Below the pieces are notes generated by a model, which did not search any database, had not been told where the DNA came from, and saw nothing but the letters and a program-made list of their open reading frames with translations. The position numbers were made by a program, and so were the translations under genes. A DNA stretch of 64,000 nt from Opitutales bacterium (GTDB lineage Bacteria > Verrucomicrobiota > Verrucomicrobiia > Opitutales > UBA953), in NCBI GenBank assembly GCA_017546455.1, contig JAFYWY010000055.1, forward strand, positions 1-64,000. Direction: 5' to 3'. This document shows, one piece after another, positions 28,183 to 37,559 of this stretch (positions within the stretch are counted from its first letter, which is position 1; every line of letters begins with the position of its first letter).

Positions 28183-29574
28183 ATGCTGATTGAGATTCCC
28201 AAGAGTGAGCAGGTCGCGACGGAGCTGTTTTTTGAAAAAGTAAAAGAACTCGGCGGACGCGCACTTTTCGTCGGCGGATGCGTACGTGACGCCCTTCGCG
28301 GCGAGACGCCGAAAGATTTCGACGTCGAAGTGTACGGTCTTCCCGCCGCCGTAATCGAAAACCTCCTCCGGGAACTGAACATCCGCTACAACACCGCCGG
28401 TCGCTCGTTCGGGGTGTTCAAAATCCACGACGCCCCTATCGACATCGCCCTCCCGCGCCGGGAATCCAAATGCGGGCGCGGACACACGGCCTTCATCGTC
28501 GAAGGCGATCCCGACATGCCGCTCGCCGAGGCCGCAGCACGCCGCGATTTCACTGTCAACGCCATCTACTATGATCCGCTTGAAGATGAGGTTTTAGACC
28601 CCTTTGGCGGACGCAGCGATTTGGAGAAAGAAATCCTCCGCCACACCTCGCCCGCGTTTTCGGAAGATCCCCTTCGTGTCCTGCGCGCCATGCAATTTCT
28701 CGCGCGGTTTCGTTTCGACATCGCCCCCGAAACACTCGAAATCTGTAAAACAATCGAACCGGAAGGCCTCTCCCGCGAACGCGTTTTCGACGAGTGGAAA
28801 AAACTTTTTACAAAAGGCGAAGAGCCCTCCCGCGGACTGAACTTTCTGCGCGATTGCGGCTGGGTAAACTATTTCCCCGAACTGGCGGCACTCATCGGCG
28901 TCGAACAGGATCCGTTTTGGCATCCCGAAGGTGACGTCTGGAACCACACGCTCCGCGCGATGGACTCCTTTGCAAGAGACCGCGTCGAAAATGATTTTGA
29001 AAACATCGTCGTCGGTTTCGCCGTCCTCTGCCACGACTTCGGGAAACCGGCCACAACGGCACTCGGCGACGACGGACGCATCCACTCCTACCGTCACGAA
29101 AGCGCCGGCGTAAAGCCGACACTCCGCTTCCTCAAGTCCATGACAGACCAGCGGGAACTCCTCAGCGACGTCCCGATTCTCGTCGAAGCCCACATGCGTC
29201 CGCGCGCCCTTTTCCTCGCTCAATCCGGCGACGCTGCCATCCGGCGCCTTTCCAACACCGTCGGACGTATTGACCGTCTGCTCCGCGTGTGTAAAGCCGA
29301 CGCGATGGGAAGCCGCTTCCACGAAAGCGAAGACTTCCAGGAAACGGAACGTTGGCTCACCTCCCGTTCCGAAGCCCTTAAGATCAAAGACTCCGCCCCG
29401 AAGCCCTTGGTCCTCGGACGCCACCTGATTGCCCTCGGCTACCGCCCGAACGCACAGTTCACCCCGCTTCTCAACCAGTGCTTCGAAGCCCAGCTCGACG
29501 GCATCTTCACCGATGAAGCCGGCGGTATCGCCTTCCTGAAATCCCTCCTCGAAACGAAAACTCCGGAGCGTTAG
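28183..29574 (+). CDS. cca: CCA-adding tRNA nucleotidyltransferase with HD domain
   Basis: The 463-aa class II nucleotidyltransferase adds or repairs the tRNA 3' CCA. The N-terminal domain has [10 protein letters not shown], the catalytic acidic pair in KDFDVEVYG, a flexible loop with [19 protein letters not shown] and [12 protein letters not shown] with the RxxxR nucleotide-recognition region following. The C-terminal half carries an HD phosphohydrolase motif (VLCHDFGKP, plus EAHMRP), as in proteobacterial Cca enzymes with phosphatase activity. Whether it adds C, A or both cannot be decided by eye; the encoded CCA in the one tRNA here fits a repair role. Confidence 0.92.
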   Translation: MLIEIPKSEQVATELFFEKVKELGGRALFVGGCVRDALRGETPKDFDVEVYGLPAAVIENLLRELNIRYNTAGRSFGVFKIHDAPIDIALPRRESKCGRGHTAFIVEGDPDMPLAEAAARRDFTVNAIYYDPLEDEVLDPFGGRSDLEKEILRHTSPAFSEDPLRVLRAMQFLARFRFDIAPETLEICKTIEPEGLSRERVFDEWKKLFTKGEEPSRGLNFLRDCGWVNYFPELAALIGVEQDPFWHPEGDVWNHTLRAMDSFARDRVENDFENIVVGFAVLCHDFGKPATTALGDDGRIHSYRHESAGVKPTLRFLKSMTDQRELLSDVPILVEAHMRPRALFLAQSGDAAIRRLSNTVGRIDRLLRVCKADAMGSRFHESEDFQETERWLTSRSEALKIKDSAPKPLVLGRHLIALGYRPNAQFTPLLNQCFEAQLDGIFTDEAGGIAFLKSLLETKTPER

Positions 29575-29609
29575 CGTTATCCGTTTCCCATCGGGATAAA
29601 CGTCCTCAA

Positions 29610-30878
29610 CTACTTTTCCAAGATCTTACTTTCGTTAAACAAAGCCAAGCCTTTCACCGTCAGGCGATATTTCTGCCGGGGATGGTGCGGATTATTCGGA
29701 TAGAGCGGAGTCGCCACGCCGAGTTTCAGCGCCGGGCTTAGGGTGTACTCAATAAAATTTTTGCGATCTTTCAAGCCGATTACCGCCATCGACTCTTTTA
29801 CGGAAACCGTATTCATTCCCGTCGCCAAAATAAAACGACGAACGTTTTCGCTAAGCCCGCCCCAAATTCCGTCCGGACTTATGGGAGTATCCGCCAAGCT
29901 TGCGGGGGTACTTGTAGGGGAGGTTGCGGCGCAACTTGAGGGGGTCTCCCCGGAAGTTGAGGGGCTACTTGCGGGGGTACTTGTTCCCGTACTTGCGGGA
30001 TCGCTTATGGGAGTCCCCCACTCTGCAGGAGCATTGATGAGCAAATGACGATTTCTCAACTCGTTTTTTTCTCCCATTAGCAGGTTACGGAAAAAGCGAA
30101 TTAAAAACTCGAAATTCGGCGCAATTCCTTTTTTCACATTGCGATAATTAGCACGCACGAGCGCGTTGCGGAAGTACCACGAATGCCGTTCAAACAAGGT
30201 ATTGTCTGCCTCAAAACCGATAGAGCGCAGGTATTTTATAAGAAAAATTGCCGTCGTCCGCGTATTGCCCTCGCAAAAAGGATGGATCTGCCACAAGCCG
30301 GACGCGAATTTTGCAATATGGGCAACGGTTTCGCTCAGATTCAAATTTGAATACGCAAACTTGCCTTCCTGCACGATATCGTATTCCAAGGTACGCAGTA
30401 ATTCCTCGCAGCTGACATACAACACCGTGTCGCCGCGCAAAACCCATTCTTTCTTGGTAATATCAAACGGACGCACCCTCCCCGCATGGTCAAACACGCC
30501 CTCAAAAATACGCCGATGCGTCGCAAGAAAGCCGGGAACGCTAAACGAAAACGATTGTTCGCTAAGCAGTTTCGTGATGTTGACGGCCACTTTGTCCGCT
30601 TCCCGCACTTCCGCTTCATCCGGAAGGCGTGCCGTGCGCGTTTCGTAGTAATTGCGGACTAAGTCCTGTGCATCATCGATAGAAATTTCGCCTTCAATAT
30701 GCCGCAGAGCCGTTTTCTTTAGATAGTCGGAGACATGAAGCCCGTCAACAGCCTGCAAGCCGATCGCGGTTTTCCACGCGGAAGCGCGTTCCCGCGTATG
30801 CGGCTCGCTCACGCGAAGATACTCGTCGAAATTAGAAAATTTCGCTTCATCTTCCCGCAAATATTCTTCGAAATCCAT
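29610..30878 (-). CDS. Fic-domain protein with Ser/Thr/Pro repeat linker and winged-helix tail
   Basis: The 422-aa protein has a Fic core motif HPFCEGNTR at residues 199-207 (consensus HxFx[DE]GNGR; Thr replaces the second Gly). Fic enzymes usually transfer AMP from ATP to target hydroxyls. The N-terminal helix HIEGEISIDDAQDLVRNYYE resembles inhibitory or VbhA-like antitoxin helices, but the expected Ser/Thr four residues before the Glu is Leu, so self-inhibition is uncertain. Residues 286-337 are a low-complexity Ser/Thr/Pro linker. Residues about 340-422 look like a winged helix (RRFILATGMNTVSVKESMAV). It lies alone, opposite to its neighbours. Targets are unknown. Confidence 0.88.
   Translation of the reverse strand: MDFEEYLREDEAKFSNFDEYLRVSEPHTRERASAWKTAIGLQAVDGLHVSDYLKKTALRHIEGEISIDDAQDLVRNYYETRTARLPDEAEVREADKVAVNITKLLSEQSFSFSVPGFLATHRRIFEGVFDHAGRVRPFDITKKEWVLRGDTVLYVSCEELLRTLEYDIVQEGKFAYSNLNLSETVAHIAKFASGLWQIHPFCEGNTRTTAIFLIKYLRSIGFEADNTLFERHSWYFRNALVRANYRNVKKGIAPNFEFLIRFFRNLLMGEKNELRNRHLLINAPAEWGTPISDPASTGTSTPASSPSTSGETPSSCAATSPTSTPASLADTPISPDGIWGGLSENVRRFILATGMNTVSVKESMAVIGLKDRKNFIEYTLSPALKLGVATPLYPNNPHHPRQKYRLTVKGLALFNESKILEK
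29868..30023 (-). repeat. Degenerate short repeats encoding the Fic linker
   Basis: The plus strand shows recurrent words such as cttgcgggggtacttgt (near 29898 and 29968) and cttgagggg variants, all in frame, giving P-A-S/T-P-type units. A tract like this can change length by slippage. Confidence 0.6.
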
Positions 30879-30958
30879 CGGCTTCTATTGTCTCCGAAAA
30901 GCTGCGGGAACGCGAGAACAAAGGGGATTTTTAGTGAATAACGAATAACGCCTTGTGT

Positions 30959-30975
30959 GTTTTGCACAGCAAAAC
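30959..30975. other. Small perfect hairpin upstream of the Fic gene
   Basis: GTTTTGC-ACA-GCAAAAC lies 80 bp upstream of the Fic start. The surrounding 30879-31113 is A/T-rich and has no gene. It could be an operator or a transcript-leader stem. Confidence 0.3.
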
Positions 30976-31113
30976 GAAAATAATAATTCACTTCAGTCCA
31001 TGATATTTCGGGAAAGACTCGACTTTATTTTTAGGGAATTCGGGGATTTCTCCGGATAACCCTCATAATCCTTTCTTGCAACGGCGTTCCCGCAGGAGTG
31101 TAATGGGAAGCCT

Positions 31114-31548
31114 ATGTTACAAGGAATCTCACCGCTGCTTTCCCCCGAACTGCTCGCCGTGCTTTGCCGCATGGGTCACGGCGACGAAATCGTGCTCTCC
31201 GACGCGCATTTCCCCGCAGAAACATTTAACTCGCGCGTCCTGCGCGCCGACGGCATCCGCGTTCCCGCTCTGCTCGACGCCATTCTCCCGCTCTTCGTGC
31301 TCGACCCCTATGTGAAATCGCCCGTCATCATGATGGAAGCGGTCCCCGGCGATACGCTCGATCCGGAAGTCGGCAAGGCCTACCGCGAAGTCATCGACCG
31401 CCGCCGCCCGGGCACGCCGGACTTCGAACTGATGGAACGCTTTGCGTTTTACGAACGCGCCAAAAAGGCTTTCGCAGTCGTCGTCACCGGAGAAACCGCC
31501 AAGTACGGCAACATCATCCTCAAAAAAGGGGTAACGCCGATCGACTAA
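31114..31548 (+). CDS. fucU: RbsD/FucU family mutarotase
   Basis: The 144-aa protein interconverts sugar anomers (L-fucose in FucU). Family signatures are the N-terminal [29 protein letters not shown]... region with His22, Asp30 and His32, and C-terminal [29 protein letters not shown] with the catalytic Tyr. FucU rather than RbsD is favoured by the length and the ERxxFY-like region, but substrate choice by eye is uncertain. No other fucose gene is adjacent; a rhamnulokinase lies 31 kb away. GGAG sits upstream at a loose distance. Confidence 0.85.
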   Translation: MLQGISPLLSPELLAVLCRMGHGDEIVLSDAHFPAETFNSRVLRADGIRVPALLDAILPLFVLDPYVKSPVIMMEAVPGDTLDPEVGKAYREVIDRRRPGTPDFELMERFAFYERAKKAFAVVVTGETAKYGNIILKKGVTPID

Positions 31549-31571
31549 TTCCGGTCCGGTTTTCTTAAAAC

Positions 31572-31610
31572 AAAAAACGTTCCCGTAGTCTTCTACGGGA
31601 ACGTTTTTTT
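31572..31610. terminator. Bidirectional terminator between fucU and acpP
   Basis: AAAAACGTTCCCGTAG and CTACGGGAACGTTTTT form a near-perfect 15-bp stem with a TCTT loop, with A-runs and T-runs on the proper sides for both strands. It lies between convergent genes. Confidence 0.92.
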
Positions 31611-31629
31611 GTTCAAAAAGCTCTAAAGC

Positions 31630-31887
<258 letters not shown>

Positions 31888-31924
31888 GTTTGTGTGTTTT
31901 TAAGGATTAAAAGAGAGCGCTTGT

Positions 31925-33160
31925 TTATGCGAATTTTTTGACGATGAGGGTCGAGTTGATTCCGAGCATTCCGAAGGAATTGTTGAGAATGTATTCGACC
32001 TTTTCGGCCTTTTTGGGTTCTCCGATGACAAGCCCGTCGATTGCGCATTCGGGATCGAGGTCATCGATGTTGATACACGGGTGAACGAGTTGGTCTTCGA
32101 AAGAACCGAGGTTGCCGGCGAGCTCGAGCGTTCCCGCAGCTCCCATGCAGTGTCCGATAAAGCCCTTGGCGTTGTTGACGTAGGTCGTCGGGCAGTTTTG
32201 GAAGACTTCGCGCATGGAAATCATTTCCTGAACGTCGCCCTTGCCGGTTCCCGTTGCGTGCGTGCTGATGATATCAACATCCTGCGGAGCGATTCCGGCC
32301 TTCTTGAGAGCGGCGCGCATGCATTCCGCCTGGCGCACGGGATCGGGAAGCACGGTGTCTCCGGCGTCCGAATTAATATGCCATCCGACGATTTCCGCGA
32401 TGATGCGGGCGCCGCGCTTCTGGGCGTCTTCGAGGCGTTCGAGGACGTAGAGACAACCGCCTTCGGAAATAACGATTCCGTTACGCGACTTGTCGAAGGG
32501 GCGGGAGGCCTTATTCGGATCGACGTGATGAGCGAGAGCCGTCTGGTTTTTGAAACCGGCAAAAATCCCGAAAGTGTGCGGAGACTCGGATACGCCGCCG
32601 GCGATTGCCATATCGACTTCGCCGAGTTGGAGCATCTGGGCGGCCTGAATCAGACCGGCATTTCCGGCAGCACAAGCGGCGCCGATGGTGTAGTGCGGTC
32701 CGGTAATCCCCATGTTAATGGTAATCTCACCGGCGGGATTGTTTGCGACGGTGCGGGGATTGTGGTGGTGCGTCCAATACTTCGTGTCGTTATTGAAAAG
32801 CGAAATATTGTAAACTTCGTTTTCGGTTTCGACGTTGCCGTGTTCGGTGATTCCGACATAGACGCCGATACGGGACTTGTCTGCGGCCGCAAAATCGACA
32901 TTCGCGTCGAAAATGGCTTCGTGCGCGCAGTAAATCGCGATGGAGCCGGCACGCGTCGAGGTGCGCAATTCGCGGCGTTTTTGATAGCGCGTTGCGTCAA
33001 AATCACAAATCCCGGCGGGTTGTTTTCCCATATAACGCACGTCGATTTCCTGAATGCGCGCGCGTCCGGCGAGCAAATTTTCGCGGAACTCAGCGAGATT
33101 ATTGCCGTTAGGCGCGGTCAAGCCGACGCCGGTAATAACGATGCGAGGAAGTTTTTCCAT
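31925..33160 (-). CDS. fabF: Beta-ketoacyl-ACP synthase (FabF/KAS II family)
   Basis: The 411-aa condensing enzyme elongates acyl-ACP with malonyl-ACP. The catalytic Cys-His-His is Cys163 (GAACAAGNAGL), His301 (STHATGTGKGD) and His337 (FIGHCMGAAG). Other blocks are RIVITGVGLTAPNG and the terminal NNSFGMLGINSTLIVKKF. The nucleophile loop reads AACAAGN rather than the common TACATG/TACASS, so specialised use is possible. It is paired with acpP downstream; no other fatty-acid genes are adjacent. Confidence 0.93.
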   Translation of the reverse strand: MEKLPRIVITGVGLTAPNGNNLAEFRENLLAGRARIQEIDVRYMGKQPAGICDFDATRYQKRRELRTSTRAGSIAIYCAHEAIFDANVDFAAADKSRIGVYVGITEHGNVETENEVYNISLFNNDTKYWTHHHNPRTVANNPAGEITINMGITGPHYTIGAACAAGNAGLIQAAQMLQLGEVDMAIAGGVSESPHTFGIFAGFKNQTALAHHVDPNKASRPFDKSRNGIVISEGGCLYVLERLEDAQKRGARIIAEIVGWHINSDAGDTVLPDPVRQAECMRAALKKAGIAPQDVDIISTHATGTGKGDVQEMISMREVFQNCPTTYVNNAKGFIGHCMGAAGTLELAGNLGSFEDQLVHPCINIDDLDPECAIDGLVIGEPKKAEKVEYILNNSFGMLGINSTLIVKKFA

Positions 33161-33321
33161 GCCTAAAAATTGAGAAATTCCAATAAATCAAAAGGAGGCT
33201 CGCTTTGTCAAACCTCTAAGCTTGCGCACACCTTTGCGAATCAGGATTTCGGGCGAACGTCATCCCGGAAACCGTACGCTTTCGCCTCGCCAAGAATGCG
33301 GAATCGTCACAGAATTTTTCC

Positions 33322-35031
33322 GTGAAATTTCTCGGCAGTCTGACTTCTAAATGGCAATCCGTCGTCCGTCCCGTCATCTACGGGATTACGGCAGGCTTGG
33401 CGGCGGTTGCCTTTCAAAACGCGATCCACCTGCTCTACGACAACGGAATTGTGCGCTTTTCCCGCATGAGCACCGGAGAGTTTCTTCTCTACTCGTTTCT
33501 CTCGCTCGCGGGGACATCAGCCCTAGCCGGTATTCTCGTGACGCGCCTCTGTCCGGATGCTGCGGGAAGCGGCAGTCCGCAGCTCAAATCCGCCTTTTGG
33601 AAGGATTTCGGATTCGTTCGCCTGCGGGCGGTCTGGGTCAAATTCCTCGGAAGCGTGCTGACCGTCGGAGGCGGTGCGTCTCTCGGAAATGAAGGGCCGA
33701 TGGTTCAAATCGGCGGCGGAGCAGCCTCCAACGTTGCAGGGCTTCTCGGTATTCCGTCGCACCTGCGGCGCGAAGCAACGGCAGCGGGCGCAGCGGCGGG
33801 GTTGGCAGCCATTTTCAATGCACCGATGGCGGCAGTCGCCTTTGTCCTGGAGGAAGTCATCGAAGACTTAAACAGCCGATTCATCGGGGCCGTCCTGCTT
33901 GCCGCCGTCACGGGAGCACTCGTCGCCCATTTCTTCATGGGAGACGCGGCGGTTTTTGCGATTCCGGCAACGGAGCACGCGAGCACTCCGGTCTATCTTT
34001 TCACGCCGCTGACGGCCTGCGTTGCGACGCTGGCCGGGCTCCTTTTTCAAAAGACCGCGCTGAAAATTCGCCGCTTCGGGAAGACCGGGCTTCCCCGCAT
34101 CCCCGCCCCGATCCGGATTGTCACAGGAGCCGTTTTTGTGTGGGCGCTCGGGAGCACAGTCTTCCTTTCGACCGGTCACCTCGGCGTCTTCTTTCTCGGG
34201 TACGAAGATCTGAGTGCGGCACTCAACGCGGATCTCTGTTGGTGGATTGCCGGACTTTTGCTGGCAGCCAAATTGGCGGCAACGGCGTTCTGTTACGGGC
34301 TCGGCGGTTGCGGCGGTATTTTTGCGCCTTCGCTCTTCTTCGGAGGCACCTGCGGCGCGGCACTCGCAGGGCTTCTCGCCCTTTTCATTCCGGGAATCGG
34401 GCCCGAAGAAATTTCTGCGCTCGCGGTCGTCGGCATGTGTGCCTGCTTCGGCGCAATTGTGCGGGCTCCGGTCGCCGGCGTGTTGCTCGTTTTTGAAATG
34501 ACCCATAATTTTGCGCTCGTTCCCGCCCTCATGCTCGGCGGCATCATCAGCGTTGCCCTTTCCAAGTATCTTTCGGAAAAAGGATTTTACGATGAAGTCC
34601 TCGCACAGGACGGTCAGGAAATCTCCAAGGTCATCCCGCCGCGCGACCTGAGAAGCTGGCAGCATTCGCCGGTTTCCCGCATTGCCAACTTCCGCCCGCA
34701 ATTGCTTCGGGAACTCTCCGAAAGCGCCGTCCGCGAATTACTCGCCGAGACGAAATGCTCGCGCATTCCGGTCGTCGATGCCGACAGGCGCCTGCTCGGA
34801 ATTGCAACGCGTATGCAGCTGGAAACAGCCTGCTCCGGCGGAAACCCGGAAACGGCATCGCTCAATCCCGCGCTCGCCTGCACCCGGGAGACCCCGATTT
34901 GCGAAGTCGAAAAACTGCTCATCGATTCCGAAGACGGTATCGTCGCCGTTACCGACGAACACGGATGCGTCATCGGCGTAATCACGCTTCACGATATCAT
35001 TCGAGCCGAGATGAATTTCAGCGGGAACTGA
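33322..35031 (+). CDS. CLC-family chloride channel/transporter with two CBS domains
   Basis: The 569-aa protein starts at GTG 33322. CLC motifs are GSGSPQLKSAF (GSGIP type), GNEGPMVQIGGG with the gating Glu intact (GxEGP) and FNAPMAAVAFVLEE, where an internal Glu occupies the position of the proton-path Glu in antiporters. About ten to eleven membrane helices span residues 20-420. Residues about 440-569 are two CBS domains (IANFRPQLLRELSESAVREL..., ending VIGVITLHDII), which bind adenine nucleotides in relatives. A 2Cl-/H+ antiporter is likely, supporting acid resistance or anion balance. It stands alone between fabF and clpP. Confidence 0.92.
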   Translation: MKFLGSLTSKWQSVVRPVIYGITAGLAAVAFQNAIHLLYDNGIVRFSRMSTGEFLLYSFLSLAGTSALAGILVTRLCPDAAGSGSPQLKSAFWKDFGFVRLRAVWVKFLGSVLTVGGGASLGNEGPMVQIGGGAASNVAGLLGIPSHLRREATAAGAAAGLAAIFNAPMAAVAFVLEEVIEDLNSRFIGAVLLAAVTGALVAHFFMGDAAVFAIPATEHASTPVYLFTPLTACVATLAGLLFQKTALKIRRFGKTGLPRIPAPIRIVTGAVFVWALGSTVFLSTGHLGVFFLGYEDLSAALNADLCWWIAGLLLAAKLAATAFCYGLGGCGGIFAPSLFFGGTCGAALAGLLALFIPGIGPEEISALAVVGMCACFGAIVRAPVAGVLLVFEMTHNFALVPALMLGGIISVALSKYLSEKGFYDEVLAQDGQEISKVIPPRDLRSWQHSPVSRIANFRPQLLRELSESAVRELLAETKCSRIPVVDADRRLLGIATRMQLETACSGGNPETASLNPALACTRETPICEVEKLLIDSEDGIVAVTDEHGCVIGVITLHDIIRAEMNFSGN

Positions 35032-35109
35032 TATTCCGCACGCGGGCTTGTCACGGCACGTATTTTGCACTTATGCTTTCCCGCTATATTTTTTTCGCAT
35101 TTAAGAGAC

Positions 35110-35697
35110 ATGAGTTACATTATTCCGAATGTTGTCGAGCGCGACGCTCGCGGTGAACGCTCTTGGGACGTTTACAGCCGCCTGCTCAAAGACCGTATCA
35201 TTTTTCTCGGCTCGCCGATTTACGACGAAGTCGCCAACGCCGTCATCGCCCAGATGCTTTTCCTGCAAATGGAAGACCCGAAAAAGGATATCCACCTTTA
35301 CATTAATTCCCCGGGCGGCAGCGTAACGGCCGGCATGGCCATTTACGATACGATGCAATTCCTTTCCTGCGACGTAACGACGTACTGCATCGGCATGGCG
35401 GCGTCCATGGGCACCGTCCTCCTCGCCGGCGGCACGAAAGGCAAGCGCTATGCGCTCCCGCACTCCAGCGTGATGATTCACCAACCGAGCGGCGGTGCAG
35501 GCGGCCAGGCTTCCGATATCTCCATCGCGGCAAAGGAAATCATCCGTTGGAGGGAAACCCTCAACGGCGTACTCGCCAAGCACACGGGTAAGAGCGCCGA
35601 GCAGATCGCCAAAGACTCCGACCGCGATTTCTACATGTCCGCGAAAGACGCCCTCGCCTACGGAATTGTTGACCGGGTAATCGAACCCAAAGCCTAA
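35110..35697 (+). CDS. clpP: ATP-dependent Clp protease proteolytic subunit
   Basis: The 195-aa serine peptidase forms the degradation chamber that works with ClpX. Triad: Ser99 ([12 protein letters not shown]), His124 ([11 protein letters not shown]), Asp173 (DSDRDFYMS). [16 protein letters not shown] is the oxyanion-region motif. ATG 35110 gives [10 protein letters not shown], the standard N-terminus with the IP motif at the loop that contacts ClpX; the longer frame from 35065 is non-homologous. It lies 7 bp from clpX, so the two form an operon. Confidence 0.97.
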   Translation: MSYIIPNVVERDARGERSWDVYSRLLKDRIIFLGSPIYDEVANAVIAQMLFLQMEDPKKDIHLYINSPGGSVTAGMAIYDTMQFLSCDVTTYCIGMAASMGTVLLAGGTKGKRYALPHSSVMIHQPSGGAGGQASDISIAAKEIIRWRETLNGVLAKHTGKSAEQIAKDSDRDFYMSAKDALAYGIVDRVIEPKA

Positions 35698-35704
35698 TCC
35701 CGCA

Positions 35705-37048
35705 ATGGCCAACGACGAACCCAAATGCGCGTTCTGCGGGCGTTCCCGCAGCGATGTCGGCATCCTCATTATCGGACCGGACGGCGCCAATATTTGCGAC
35801 GAATGCGCAAAGCTTTGCGTCGAAATGACGGAAAGCTCCAGCGCCAAACGCAACCCGCACGCCTCGGAAATGACCCCGGCGAAGGTCGCCCAAACCGCCG
35901 CCCGAGTGACGGTCGATAAAAAGCCCGATCCCGACGAAATTCAGGCAATCGAGCTGAAAAAGCCTGAAGACATCCGCCGCGTCCTCGATGGCTATGTTAT
36001 CGGACAGGACACGGCGAAAAAAGTCCTTTCCGTCGCGGTGTACAACCATTACAAACGCCTTAACGACAAGCTCGAACGCGAAAAAAGAGCCAAGGAAAAC
36101 ACTGGCTCCGCGCAGAACGAACTCGACGAAGTAGAGGTAGAAAAAAGCAACATCCTTGTCATCGGTCCGACCGGAACCGGAAAAACCCTGCTGGCGAAAA
36201 CCCTCGCCCGCGTCCTCGACGTCCCCTTCGCCATCGCCGATGCGACCACGCTCACACAGGCGGGATACGTCGGAGAAGACGTCGAAAATATCTTGGTTCG
36301 CCTACTCCAGGCGGCCGGCGGCGACGTCAAACGCGCCGAACGAGGCATCATTTATGTTGACGAAATCGACAAGATCGGGCGCAAGGGCGACTCCGCCTCA
36401 CTGACCCGCGACGTTTCCGGCGAAGGGGTACAACAGGCTCTCCTCAAAATCATCGAAGGCACACGTGCCAATGTTCCGCCCAACGGCGGGCGCAAGCATC
36501 CGGACCAAAAATACGTCGAAATCGACACGACGAATATCCTCTTCATCTGCGGCGGTGCATTCGTCGAACTCGACAAAATCGTCGGCTCCCGCATCGGCAA
36601 CAAGTTCCTCGGATTCGATACCCAGGGCGCCAACGGGCAGGAGCTTTCGGCGGAAAAAATCATGGCGGAACTTCAGCCCGAAGACCTCTTCGAATTCGGA
36701 ATGATTCCGGAGTTCATCGGTCGCTTGCCGATTACCTCGGTGCTCGACCACCTCAAAGAAGCGGACCTGGTGCACATCCTGACGCAACCGAAAAATGCGC
36801 TCGTCAAACAGTACCAAAAGCTTTTCGCGATAGAAGGCGTCGAATTAGTTTTCGAAGACGCTGCGATTACCGAAGTGGCCCGCAAGGCACTTGCCCTGCG
36901 CACCGGAGCCCGCGGTCTGCGCTCGATTCTCGAAAAATTCATGCTCAACATTATGTACGAACTCCCGAACCGACCGGACGTAAAACGCGTCGTCATCACT
37001 CCGGAGATCGTTCTCGGGAAGGCGTTTTTCCCGGAACCGGCAAAATAA
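35705..37048 (+). CDS. clpX: ATP-dependent Clp protease ATP-binding subunit ClpX
   Basis: The 447-aa AAA+ unfoldase delivers substrates to ClpP. Zinc-binding Cys8, Cys11, Cys31 and Cys34 form the C4 domain. Walker A is GPTGTGKT (about residue 155), Walker [16 protein letters not shown]. The pore region is [13 protein letters not shown], the ClpP-docking IGF-type loop region is [11 protein letters not shown], and sensor 2 is [12 protein letters not shown]. All are intact. Immediately downstream of clpP. Confidence 0.97.
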   Translation: MANDEPKCAFCGRSRSDVGILIIGPDGANICDECAKLCVEMTESSSAKRNPHASEMTPAKVAQTAARVTVDKKPDPDEIQAIELKKPEDIRRVLDGYVIGQDTAKKVLSVAVYNHYKRLNDKLEREKRAKENTGSAQNELDEVEVEKSNILVIGPTGTGKTLLAKTLARVLDVPFAIADATTLTQAGYVGEDVENILVRLLQAAGGDVKRAERGIIYVDEIDKIGRKGDSASLTRDVSGEGVQQALLKIIEGTRANVPPNGGRKHPDQKYVEIDTTNILFICGGAFVELDKIVGSRIGNKFLGFDTQGANGQELSAEKIMAELQPEDLFEFGMIPEFIGRLPITSVLDHLKEADLVHILTQPKNALVKQYQKLFAIEGVELVFEDAAITEVARKALALRTGARGLRSILEKFMLNIMYELPNRPDVKRVVITPEIVLGKAFFPEPAK

Positions 37049-37057
37049 AAATCGCAT

Positions 37058-37088
37058 AAAAAAGGCAGCTGTCGCGGCTGCCTTTTTT
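37058..37088 (+). terminator. Rho-independent terminator of clpPX
   Basis: AAAAAAGGCAGC pairs with GCTGCCTTTTTT around a short TGTCGCG loop, 10 bp after the clpX stop. Confidence 0.92.
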
Positions 37089-37171
37089 ATTGTCTACGCA
37101 GAGACTGTCTTTTCGGAGAAAATCGGTTTGGCAAAAGCCTGCGGGGACGATACAATCGCGCCAGAAATTTT

Positions 37172-37546
37172 ATGAAACGCCCCAAAATTAACCCCCTCGT
37201 TTTTGCATTTCTGATTCCGGTCGTTGTCATTATTGCTGCGCTCGCCCTCGTCATTTCCCGACGCAGTGCGGGAAGCGATGTTCCGCCGCTTCCTTCGGAG
37301 ACGTTCACCGAAAATCCGGCCACGCTCCGCGGAAACGTCTATTCGCTTAACTGCATCATCGACCGCCAGCTCGCGCAAAACGAAAAAGGCCGCATCCTCG
37401 CCGTCCGCCATTGGGAGAAACAGGGGCGCCTCGCCGTTTACGTTCCGGCATCGCTGAATCAGAATTTTGAAATCGGGCAGCGTTACACCATGACGGTTCG
37501 CGTTCAGGACAATGCCCTCTACGTCGAAAGCCTCCAAAAATTCTAA
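37172..37546 (+). CDS. Single-pass membrane protein with small exported domain
   Basis: The 124-aa product has an uncleaved N-terminal anchor (VFAFLIPVVVIIAALALVIS) and a 90-residue exported part of alternating strands (LRGNVYSLNCIIDRQLA, YTMTVRVQDNALYVESLQ) that reads like a small OB-fold barrel. No family recognised. The next gene begins 14 bp later, so they are probably co-expressed. Confidence 0.6.
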   Translation: MKRPKINPLVFAFLIPVVVIIAALALVISRRSAGSDVPPLPSETFTENPATLRGNVYSLNCIIDRQLAQNEKGRILAVRHWEKQGRLAVYVPASLNQNFEIGQRYTMTVRVQDNALYVESLQKF

Positions 37547-37559
37547 GCCTCTTTCCCGC

